A stretch of 16,538 bases of DNA from assembly GCA_015488975.1 (NCBI GenBank), contig WFMT01000239.1, forward strand, positions 1 to 16,538. Reading direction: 5' to 3'. This document shows, piece after piece, positions 1 through 5,438 of this stretch. The stretch comes from Campylobacteraceae bacterium (GTDB lineage: Bacteria > Campylobacterota > Campylobacteria > Campylobacterales > JALSKU01). The translations under genes and the position numbers were made by a program. The notes below the pieces were generated by a model, which was given only the letters and a program-made list of their open reading frames with translations, was not told where the DNA came from and did not search any database. Positions within the stretch are counted from its first letter, which is position 1. The number at the start of each line of letters is the position of its first letter.

Positions 1-43
1 ATAATCTATAAGATAACCAATATATAAAAGAAACTCCTAAATT

Positions 44-613
44 CTAATTGCAAGTTATATTTGAGTAATTTGTGGGGTTTGAACCGTTTACATCAATGAG
101 TGTAAAATCTCCAACATGCAAAGTTTTTTGGTTACAATCAGCGCAGCTTACCGTGCATTTTGTTTTATTGAAGTCATATATCCAAAAGTCATTTTTATCT
201 GGTTTGTGATTTGGTTCATTTGAGCTGTAGTTTGCACCATTTTGGGGGTTTGAGGCGGGGCCTGTAAATATAGAAAAAGAGGGTGTGCTGTACTGTTTTG
301 TATATTTAGTGTCGTTGCCCTTGATAACTTTACCGAAGACATTATTTCCTGTATTTAAAGCATCAGGATATCCATTTGCGTTCAATTTGCTTGATGGTTG
401 ATTATTTCCCCAAGTAAAACTTCCCTCGTTTATCGCCCATTCGCCATTTGCATTATCTAAAGCTGTTGCCACTGAAGACATGGTTGCGAGTTCTGCTGAA
501 GTTTTTGCATGAGTTGTTAAATGTCTAAACTTTGGAATCGCCACCACTGAGAGAATCCCTATGATGACGATAACAAAGATAAGCTCTATAAGAGTAAAAG
601 CTTTATGCGGCAT
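44..613 (-). CDS. Type IV pilin-like / pseudopilin protein, cysteine-rich C-terminus
   Basis: A 189-residue class III signal-peptide protein. A five-residue leader ends in Ala5, followed by FTLIEL, so prepilin peptidase should cut before Phe6, and Glu10 is the conserved Glu5 of the mature pilin. Residues 6-28 form the hydrophobic N-terminal helix, which ends in the AIPKF motif common in Campylobacterota pseudopilins. The globular part is rich in Asn, Ser and Gly. It carries a cysteine cluster (C153, C157, C160) plus C188 next to the C-terminus, suggesting disulfides or metal binding. The gene lies 6 bp downstream of a paralogous pilin gene and has no clear SD of its own, so it is probably translated by coupling. 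Such proteins assemble in the inner membrane into a type IV pilus or type II secretion pseudopilus. No assembly ATPase, secretin or peptidase gene is in the window, so which machine it serves cannot be told. Confidence 0.88.
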   Translation of the reverse strand: MPHKAFTLIELIFVIVIIGILSVVAIPKFRHLTTHAKTSAELATMSSVATALDNANGEWAINEGSFTWGNNQPSSKLNANGYPDALNTGNNVFGKVIKGNDTKYTKQYSTPSFSIFTGPASNPQNGANYSSNEPNHKPDKNDFWIYDFNKTKCTVSCADCNQKTLHVGDFTLIDVNGSNPTNYSNITCN

Positions 614-619
614 TTTAGA

Positions 620-1060
620 TTAAAAGCTTATACTTTGAAAAGTTGTAGTAGCATTTAATTCTTTTGTACATGCACTTTGGGATTTTGGATCTTGGAAATT
701 ATTACAGTTTATAGATATATTAAATTCTCTACCTGGTATAGATAGATTCATTTCTGCAATATTTTTGCCATCTGTGCTGTTGTAGTCATAAGAGCCGTTA
801 TTATCATTACTATAAGACCATCCTTGACCGTTAAGTGCTAAGATATTTTTAAGTACAAAAGAATTATTATTTTCCAAATCCAGTTGGTTTACAGCTGCTG
901 AGGGAACTGCGCTTGTTGCATCCATCACAACTTTTATCGCATTATTTACCTCTGCATGTTGTTTTAAATTTTTAAACTTCGGTATAGCAACCGCAGCTAA
1001 AATTCCAATTATGACGATAACAAAAATAAGCTCAATCATCGTAAAACCGTTTTTTCTCAT
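620..1060 (-). CDS. Type IV pilin-like / pseudopilin protein
   Basis: A 146-residue prepilin-like protein. A short basic leader ending in Gly5 precedes FTMIEL, giving the canonical Gly/Phe prepilin peptidase site, with Glu10 as the conserved Glu5 of the mature protein. Residues 6-28 are the hydrophobic assembly helix, nearly identical to that of the neighbouring gene at 44-613. The globular domain is short and Asn/Ser-rich, with two cysteines (C119, C131) that could form the C-terminal disulfide loop typical of pilins. The start is supported by an AAGGAG SD seven bases upstream on the minus strand. It is the first gene of a two-gene operon. The length and single small domain fit a major or minor pseudopilin. 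The specific role (type II secretion or type IV pilus) is not resolvable here. Confidence 0.9.
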   Translation of the reverse strand: MRKNGFTMIELIFVIVIIGILAAVAIPKFKNLKQHAEVNNAIKVVMDATSAVPSAAVNQLDLENNNSFVLKNILALNGQGWSYSNDNNGSYDYNSTDGKNIAEMNLSIPGREFNISINCNNFQDPKSQSACTKELNATTTFQSISF

Positions 1061-1085
1061 TTTTTCTCCTTTTTAATTTACTTGG

Positions 1086-1091
1086 ATTATA
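1086..1091 (-). promoter_or_regulatory. Putative -10 box for the pilin-like operon
   Basis: Read on the minus strand this is a perfect TATAAT hexamer, 26 bases upstream of the ATG at 1060, giving a leader of about 19 bases that contains the AAGGAG SD. No good -35 box is visible. That is usual in Campylobacterota, whose housekeeping promoters depend mainly on the -10 box and periodic AT-rich upstream DNA. Confidence 0.5.
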
Positions 1092-1198
1092 CTGTTATAT
1101 TGTTAAATATAAAATTAAATTTACTATTAATGTAGATATAAAATAGAGTATTCATATAGATTTTGATATCATTGCTAAAATTTTTGAAAGAGGTAATT

Positions 1199-1615
1199 AT
1201 GGATAGTTTGGTGTCGATGTCAGTATATCTTCATATATTTTTTGTTTTTTTGACTCTTGCTTTAGCTTTTGTTAATCTTTTCATAGTTAAAAAATGTAGT
1301 GATTATGTGAATATGACAAAAAAAGTAGAATTATTTACCCCAATGTATTATCTTTCACTTAGTGTCGTAATATTTACAGGGCTGGTTGTTTTAGCTGTTT
1401 TTCGTTTTCATTTTATACATACAGTATATATGATGATACTTACCTCTGTAATTATTGTAATTGGTGCATTTAAAGCTTATGGACTTTTTAAATTGACTAG
1501 AGAGAAAGATATAAGTTCTCAAATTAATTTTAGAGAGTTTGCAGCCAAAAAATATATTGTAGATATTTTATTATTAATTTTTACTATTGGTTTTGCTTTC
1601 TCTTTTGCAAAATAA
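1199..1615 (+). CDS. Small four-helix integral membrane protein, unknown function
   Basis: A 138-residue hydrophobic protein that I cannot assign to a family. The ATG at 1199 is chosen over an upstream TTG at 1163 because AGAGG sits six bases before it. Predicted membrane segments are at about residues 8-30, 49-68, 74-95 and 119-137, with a basic loop at 31-42. Histidines lie at or near the membrane (H12, H71, H74). Paired histidines in a four-helix protein can ligate haem or metal, but this is only a possibility. A TATAAA-like -10 (about 1137-1142) could drive it, and a possible terminator overlaps its stop codon. It sits between the divergent pilin operon and rpmE and has its own transcription unit, so its context says little about function. 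Confidence 0.7.
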   Translation: MDSLVSMSVYLHIFFVFLTLALAFVNLFIVKKCSDYVNMTKKVELFTPMYYLSLSVVIFTGLVVLAVFRFHFIHTVYMMILTSVIIVIGAFKAYGLFKLTREKDISSQINFREFAAKKYIVDILLLIFTIGFAFSFAK

Positions 1616-1635
1616 TTTATAAATTATTGCTTTTT
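1607..1635 (+). terminator. Possible intrinsic terminator after the membrane protein gene
   Basis: Positions 1611-1628 form a perfect 18-base palindrome (an eight-base stem, AATAATTT with AAATTATT, around an AT centre). GC pairs can close it at 1607-1608 with 1629-1630, leaving two bulged bases, and five T residues follow at 1631-1635. The stem is almost all A/T, hence weak, and it includes the TAA stop of the upstream gene. The position, just before the rpmE promoter, fits a terminator. Confidence 0.4.
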
Positions 1636-1646
1636 ATGATGAATTT

Positions 1647-1655
1647 TGATATAAT
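1647..1655 (+). promoter_or_regulatory. Extended -10 promoter for rpmE
   Basis: The sequence TGATATAAT is a perfect extended -10 element (TG, one base, TATAAT at 1650-1655). Transcription would begin near 1661-1663, giving a leader of about 95 bases before the rpmE start. The -35 region is T-rich with no clear consensus, as is common in Campylobacterota. Confidence 0.7.
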
Positions 1656-1662
1656 TACAGTT

Positions 1663-1730
1663 CCCCTCCCCTATATAGCAGTAGGCTCTTATTTTGAGTC
1701 TGCTGCGATTTATCACCTCAGGGTTCAAGG
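1663..1730 (+). promoter_or_regulatory. Structured 5' leader of rpmE, candidate L31 autoregulatory element
   Basis: The predicted rpmE transcript starts with a C-rich block (CCCCTCCCC at 1663-1671), followed by a strong hairpin. The arm 1678-1688 pairs with 1696-1706 over 11 consecutive base pairs (two are G-U) around a seven-base loop. A second, outer helix is possible between CCCT 1669-1672 and AGGG 1720-1723. No T-run follows, so it is not an intrinsic terminator. The SD (AAGGA, 1744-1748) lies downstream of the hairpin and is unpaired in this model. Autoregulatory leaders for L31 are described in other phyla (Rfam L31 leader motifs). That this is one of that kind is inference from position and structure alone. 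Confidence 0.5.
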
Positions 1731-1756
1731 AATAATATTAAATAAGGAATTTTACG

Positions 1757-1957
1757 ATGAGAAAAGATATTCATCCTGAATATGTTCAATGCAGTGTTAC
1801 TTGTGCATGCGGAAATCAATTTACAACTATGTCAAATAAGCCAGAGATAAGAATCGATATCTGTAATGTTTGTCATCCATTTTTTACTGGTAGTGAAAAA
1901 ATAGTCGATGCAGCAGGTAGAGTAGAAAAGTTTAAGAAAAAATATAATTTAAAATAA
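1757..1957 (+). CDS. rpmE: 50S ribosomal protein L31 (zinc-binding type)
   Basis: A 66-residue protein of the normal bL31 length. It begins MRKDIHPEY and has the four zinc-ligand cysteines of the C+ type: C16 and C18 (CxC) and C36 and C39 (CxxC, within ICNVCHPF). The GSEKIVDAAGRVEKF segment near the C-terminus is the family signature. L31 bridges the central protuberance of the 50S subunit to the 30S head. The start is supported by AAGGA about eight bases upstream. Its own promoter and structured leader are just upstream, and a structured intergenic region separates it from rsmI. Downstream genes are ribosome-modifying, so the cluster is coherent. Zinc-type L31 is normally the form replaced under zinc limitation; no zinc-free paralogue is in the window. 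Confidence 0.97.
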   Translation: MRKDIHPEYVQCSVTCACGNQFTTMSNKPEIRIDICNVCHPFFTGSEKIVDAAGRVEKFKKKYNLK

Positions 1958-1971
1958 AATTTTCCTATTTA

Positions 1972-2100
1972 TGAGTCTGACCTTATGTACTTTTTCTCGA
2001 AAAGCCCTACTTTTCGTAAGCTTCAAAGGGTTGTAGGGACTTTGATTTCCTGCCGCTATAATGAGCTTTGCTCATTATGGTGCATAAGGTTAGTAACTCA
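1972..2100 (+). ncRNA. Candidate structured RNA element between rpmE and rsmI
   Basis: The spacer between rpmE and rsmI can fold as one closed multibranch RNA. The closing helix pairs TGAGT 1972-1976 with ACTCA 2096-2100 and CTGACCTTATG 1977-1987 with CATAAGGTTAG 2083-2093, about 16 pairs with a two-base bulge and one G-U. Inside, a 9-bp perfect hairpin (2058-2066 with 2070-2078, TTT loop) can extend to 13 bp with wobbles. The other branch has two mutually exclusive folds: CGAAAAG 1998-2004 with CTTTTCG 2010-2016 plus CAAAG 2024-2028 with CTTTG 2040-2044, or AAAGCCCTAC 2001-2010 with GTAGGGACTTT 2033-2043 (one bulged A). No promoter or terminator is evident, so it is probably part of the rpmE-rsmI transcript. 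I recognise no known riboswitch, SRP, 6S or RNase P signature. It could instead be a dispersed palindromic repeat. Confidence 0.5.
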
Positions 2101-2116
2101 CAAAGCTTCATAACTT

Positions 2117-2929
2117 ATGCTTTATTTTATCCCAACTCCCATAGGCAATATAGAAGATATATCAAAAAGATCTTTGAGTATTTTGAAAATAGCTGATGTT
2201 GCATTGTGCGAAGATACAAGGGTAACAAAAAAACTTATTGGTATCTTGCAAGAGAGATTTGATATCGAAATAAATATCAAAAAGTTTATATCACTACATT
2301 CACACAATGAGAAAAGAGTTTTGCAAAGTTTAGATAAGTATATGTTTGACCAAACTGTTATTTATATGAGCGATGCCGGAATGCCTTGTGTCAGTGATCC
2401 AGGTAGTTTGTTGGTAAAATATGCACAGGAAAATGGTATTAAGTATGAAGTTTTGCCAGGAGCAAATGCTGCGGTTACATCATTTGCTTCGAGTGGCTTT
2501 GAAGAAAAAGAATTTTTATTTTTTGGATTTTTACCGCATAAAGGGAGTGAAAGAAAAAAAGCTTTAAACGAAGTTTTAAATTCATCTTATAATACCATAC
2601 TGTACGAAGCACCTCATAGAATAAAAAAACTTTTAGAAGAGATATCTCTAATAGAGCCAAATAGAGAAGTGTTTGTCCAAAAAGAGATATCAAAAATCCA
2701 TCAAAAATGGTATAAAAACTCTGCAAAAATTATAAAAGAAACTCTAAATAATGAAAACTCAAAAGGAGAATGGGTTGTTGTCATAAAAGGAGAAAAAAAG
2801 AAGCATAACTCAATATCAAAAGAAGATATTATAAATGCAAATATTTCAAATAAGCAAAAGGCAAAATTTCTTGCTAAAATAACTGACAAGAGTATCAAAG
2901 AATGGTATGATGAATTAATAGGTACCTAA
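2117..2929 (+). CDS. rsmI: 16S rRNA (cytidine(1402)-2'-O)-methyltransferase
   Basis: A 270-residue SAM-dependent methyltransferase of the tetrapyrrole-methylase fold, which with RsmH forms m4Cm1402 at the decoding centre of 16S rRNA. The signature PTPIGN is at residues 6-11, CEDTR at 31-35, the HSHNE motif at 61-65 and SDAGMPCVSDPG at 85-96. The glycine-rich SAM loop LPGANA follows near 115-120, and the YEAPHR motif is in the second half. Length is normal for the family. The ATG at 2117 puts the signature at the usual distance from the N-terminus and an in-frame stop lies two codons upstream, but no SD is visible. The only AAGG nearby (2086-2089) is buried in the closing helix of the structured spacer. 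It lies between rpmE and rlmB, in the order remembered for Campylobacter. Confidence 0.96.
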   Translation: MLYFIPTPIGNIEDISKRSLSILKIADVALCEDTRVTKKLIGILQERFDIEINIKKFISLHSHNEKRVLQSLDKYMFDQTVIYMSDAGMPCVSDPGSLLVKYAQENGIKYEVLPGANAAVTSFASSGFEEKEFLFFGFLPHKGSERKKALNEVLNSSYNTILYEAPHRIKKLLEEISLIEPNREVFVQKEISKIHQKWYKNSAKIIKETLNNENSKGEWVVVIKGEKKKHNSISKEDIINANISNKQKAKFLAKITDKSIKEWYDELIGT

Positions 2930-2954
2930 ATTTATAAATAACTGTTTTATATGC

Positions 2955-2978
2955 TTGTAAAGAATTTTTAGATAAAAT
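2955..2978 (+). promoter_or_regulatory. Putative promoter directly before rlmB
   Basis: TTGTAA at 2955-2960 and TAAAAT at 2973-2978 (5 of 6 to TATAAT) are spaced by 12 bases, too short for a classical pair, so the -10 box alone carries the call. A start about seven bases downstream of this -10 would fall on or next to the rlmB ATG at 2985, implying a leaderless or nearly leaderless mRNA. Confidence 0.35.
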
Positions 2979-2984
2979 CACTAT

Positions 2985-3668
2985 ATGATAGTCTACGGTA
3001 AGCAGATATGCTTGTATATTTTAAAAAATTATGCAGAAATAATAGAAGAGATTTATCTTCAAAAAGAGATAGATAAAAAGCTTTTTTATACATTCTCAGC
3101 TCTTAAGAAAAAAATTGTAAGAGTTGATCCTAAAAAAGCCCAAGCTATGGCAAAAGGCGGAAATCATCAAGGATTTTTACTAGGCATTAAAGATTTGCCT
3201 TTTTCCTCTTTTAAGGATATAAAAAATGAAGATTTTTTGTTGGTGCTGCACAACATAACTGATGTAGGCAATATAGGAGCTATAATAAGATCAGCTTATA
3301 TATTTGGAGTAAATGGGGTTATTATTACATCTCAAAAACATTTAAATCTTGAGCCTGTCATAAGATCAAGCTCAGGTGCATTGCTTGAGATGCCTATTGT
3401 TTTGTATCCAAATTGTTTAGATCTTATAAATGAACTTAAAATGTCAAAATTTATAACTTATGGAGCCGATTTTGGTGCAGAAAATATAGCAAATGTCAAA
3501 TTTGATCAGAAAAAAGCTCTATTTTTAGGAAGCGAAGGAGAGGGAATCCCGAATAAGATTTTATCAAGATTGGATAAAAAAATTAGTATAAATATGATAA
3601 GAGAGTTTGACTCTTTAAATGTAAGTGCTGCTGCAGCAATTATCTGTGATAGGATTGCAAATGGATGA
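2985..3668 (+). CDS. rlmB: 23S rRNA (guanosine-2'-O)-methyltransferase, TrmH/SpoU family
   Basis: A 227-residue SPOUT methyltransferase. The N-terminal substrate-binding domain starts with IVYGKQ, as in RlmB, and has the HQGF motif at 61-64. The trefoil-knot catalytic domain carries motif 1 (NIGAIIRSA, with N96 and R102), motif 2 (LGSEGEG, about 181-187) and motif 3 (SLNVSAAAAI, 210-219). RlmB methylates G2251 in the P loop of 23S rRNA. The assignment to RlmB over another TrmH-family enzyme rests on the N-terminal domain and the neighbours. The protein is slightly shorter than E. coli RlmB. No SD precedes the ATG, which lies 55 bases after rsmI. The 3' end overlaps the next gene by 8 bases. 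Confidence 0.92.
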   Translation: MIVYGKQICLYILKNYAEIIEEIYLQKEIDKKLFYTFSALKKKIVRVDPKKAQAMAKGGNHQGFLLGIKDLPFSSFKDIKNEDFLLVLHNITDVGNIGAIIRSAYIFGVNGVIITSQKHLNLEPVIRSSSGALLEMPIVLYPNCLDLINELKMSKFITYGADFGAENIANVKFDQKKALFLGSEGEGIPNKILSRLDKKISINMIREFDSLNVSAAAAIICDRIANG

Positions 3669-4614
3669 ATTTGAATTTTTCGATAAAACAGATATAAAAG
3701 ATATATCTAAAAGAACTAGAATAAGTGTTGATGACTTAAATCATTTAAAAAATGAAGAATTTGATAAATTAAACAAAACAAAAGGTTTGGGTTTTATCAA
3801 GATACTTGAAAGAGAATATTTGGTTGATCTCTCCTCTGTGAAAGAAAAATTTATTTTATATTTAAAAGAACATGATAAATACAGCAATAAAGAATTCTTT
3901 ATTGCTCCTGCAAAAAAGCGAACATATACTAAACCTACAGCTGTATTTTTACTGATGGTTGTAGCCTTTGGCATTTTCTTTTTCTTTTATTCTATAACAT
4001 CAAAAACTGTTTCTAAGCCAATTGCTAAACTTGAGCAAAATCCTATCATAAATGAAACAAAAGATTTATCCGGTATTGAAATCAATAGTACTAATGCATC
4101 CAAAACAGTATCTACAATAAGTAAAAAAGAGACAAACAGTACACATGAAAACAAAATATTATCACCAAAAAAAGAAAAGATTTTGCAGACAGTAGAAAAA
4201 AATACAACAATTAAGCAAACAGAAAATAAAGCCAATAACAATATAAGTTTATCCGTAACAAGAAAAGATATAAATATTTCCAATGCTGAGGTATTGGCAG
4301 CATCCAAGCAAGATAGCAATAATACAATAGTAAAAAATAATTTAACAATAGTACCAAAAAAACGATTATGGGTAGGAGTTGTCACTCTGGATAATTATAA
4401 AAAAAGATCATATTTAACAGATAAAAATATAAGTATTGATGTAAAGAGTGAAACACTTATAGCTACAGGACATGGAGAATTTACCTTGGATTATGATAAT
4501 AAAACGCTTGCTTTTTCAAGTGTTAACCCAATTAGATTTTTGATTAAAGATGGCAATATCACTAAAATCAGTAAAAAAGATTTTATAAAACTAAACAAAG
4601 GTAGATATTGGTAA
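3661..4614 (+). CDS. RodZ-like membrane protein with N-terminal HTH-like domain
   Basis: A 317-residue protein. The ATG at 3661 is preferred because AGGA (3651-3654) lies six bases before it; an upstream in-frame start at 3625 has no such site. Residues about 11-70 resemble the helix-turn-helix domain of RodZ (DISKRTRISVDDLNHLK, then GFIKILEREYLVDL). A membrane helix lies at about 92-112. Next comes a long low-complexity linker rich in Ser, Thr, Asn and Lys (about 115-230), then a small beta-rich C-terminal domain ending in RYW. This is the layout of RodZ, which links MreB to the periplasmic cell-wall machinery. The family call is by architecture, so a more distant relative is possible. It overlaps rlmB by 8 bases and the next gene by 7, so the three are co-translated. 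I recall Cj0152c occupying this place in C. jejuni. Confidence 0.75.
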   Translation: MDEFEFFDKTDIKDISKRTRISVDDLNHLKNEEFDKLNKTKGLGFIKILEREYLVDLSSVKEKFILYLKEHDKYSNKEFFIAPAKKRTYTKPTAVFLLMVVAFGIFFFFYSITSKTVSKPIAKLEQNPIINETKDLSGIEINSTNASKTVSTISKKETNSTHENKILSPKKEKILQTVEKNTTIKQTENKANNNISLSVTRKDINISNAEVLAASKQDSNNTIVKNNLTIVPKKRLWVGVVTLDNYKKRSYLTDKNISIDVKSETLIATGHGEFTLDYDNKTLAFSSVNPIRFLIKDGNITKISKKDFIKLNKGRYW

Positions 4615-5429
4615 AGATAACAGTTGGGATTTTACTTATTGTTTCATTTGTTTTTGGGGGTTTGCTTGAAAATAAAATAAAAAGTTTTGTTGGAGAAAAC
4701 AGATATAATACTCAACAAAAAATTATTAATATTATTTTAGGAGATAAAGCTCAATATTTAAATGATGGCAAGATAAATGATATCAAGTTACTAAAAGTTC
4801 TCAAAAAAAATGGTTTTGTAAGTTTGGTCTTGAAAAAACCTCAGAATTTAAAAGTAACTTTTAAAGTACACAAAGATGCAATTTTATTTTTAAGAATTAT
4901 CAATGATTCACTAAATTCAATGGGTTTTAACTTTTATATGACTAAAAAGGCTATAAAAGATAATGGTAATTTTACTTGGACGATTTTGATGAATACGGAG
5001 TATTTGATTGATCCTGTTTCACTTTCTAAAGAGTTAAACAAAAGAGGGTGTTTTATAGAAGATATATCCAAAAAAGACAATCTTGACTGGACATACAATA
5101 TATCGATGAGCAATGCTAAGATATTAGCGACTAAGATTATATCTGATGTTACTTATAAATTTAAAAAACCTATCAAGCCCTATTGGCTTAGTATTGATGC
5201 AAATGCAGCAGAGTTATATGTAAGCAGTTATTCTTTAAACAGATGGCATCCATATATCGTATTTTATGATAAAAGTTTAAAGATTTTATCTGTATATGAA
5301 AATGATGTAAAGCAAAACAAATATAAGTTGCAAATACCTGTAAATACAAAATATATAATGATTGACGATAAATATACTTTAAGTAATATAAGATTAGGGC
5401 TTAGAGTATATATCTCCGGTAACACTTAA
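4608..5429 (+). CDS. Exported protein of unknown function, predicted periplasmic
   Basis: A 273-residue protein starting with TTG at 4608; AAAGG at 4597-4601 lies six bases upstream and supports that start. Residues 1-18 form a signal peptide (a lysine, then a hydrophobic core ending FVFGG). The mature protein is Lys/Asn/Ile-rich with alternating beta-like segments and a single cysteine (C148). A segment at about 82-135 has a pattern of strands and helix (VTFKVHKDAILFLRIINDSLNSMG) that recalls small alpha/beta domains, but I do not recognise a family. It overlaps the RodZ-like gene by 7 bases and ends 9 bases before the aminotransferase gene. The persistent pairing with the RodZ-like gene (as remembered, Cj0151c beside Cj0152c) suggests a shared cell-envelope role, which is inference. 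Confidence 0.8.
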   Translation: MVKITVGILLIVSFVFGGLLENKIKSFVGENRYNTQQKIINIILGDKAQYLNDGKINDIKLLKVLKKNGFVSLVLKKPQNLKVTFKVHKDAILFLRIINDSLNSMGFNFYMTKKAIKDNGNFTWTILMNTEYLIDPVSLSKELNKRGCFIEDISKKDNLDWTYNISMSNAKILATKIISDVTYKFKKPIKPYWLSIDANAAELYVSSYSLNRWHPYIVFYDKSLKILSVYENDVKQNKYKLQIPVNTKYIMIDDKYTLSNIRLGLRVYISGNT

Positions 5430-5438
5430 AGGAAAAAA

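Noticed and set aside
1..43. SD-like AGGAG on the minus strand after the second pilin gene
   Set aside because: No ATG or well-spaced start codon follows within the window, so no further gene can be supported.
1678..1706. Intrinsic terminator before rpmE
   Set aside because: The hairpin is strong but no T-run follows, and it lies downstream of the rpmE promoter.
1663..1740. tRNA-like sequence (GGTTCAA resembles a T loop)
   Set aside because: No five-base T stem, no acceptor stem and no anticodon arm of tRNA size; the 11-bp hairpin does not fit a cloverleaf.
1972..2100. Possible integron attC site
   Set aside because: The size and palindromic form fit, but the outer ends lack the required RYYYAAC and GTTRRRY core boxes, there is no integrase, and the neighbours are housekeeping genes.
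1972..2100. SRP (4.5S), 6S or RNase P RNA
   Set aside because: None of the conserved motifs I know for SRP domain IV or RNase P are present, and the fold is not the open-bubble form of 6S RNA.
3987..4385. Long antisense reading frame encoding a hydrophobic product
   Set aside because: It is a shadow of the low-complexity Ser/Thr/Lys linker of the RodZ-like gene; no SD, no promoter and no recognisable domain.
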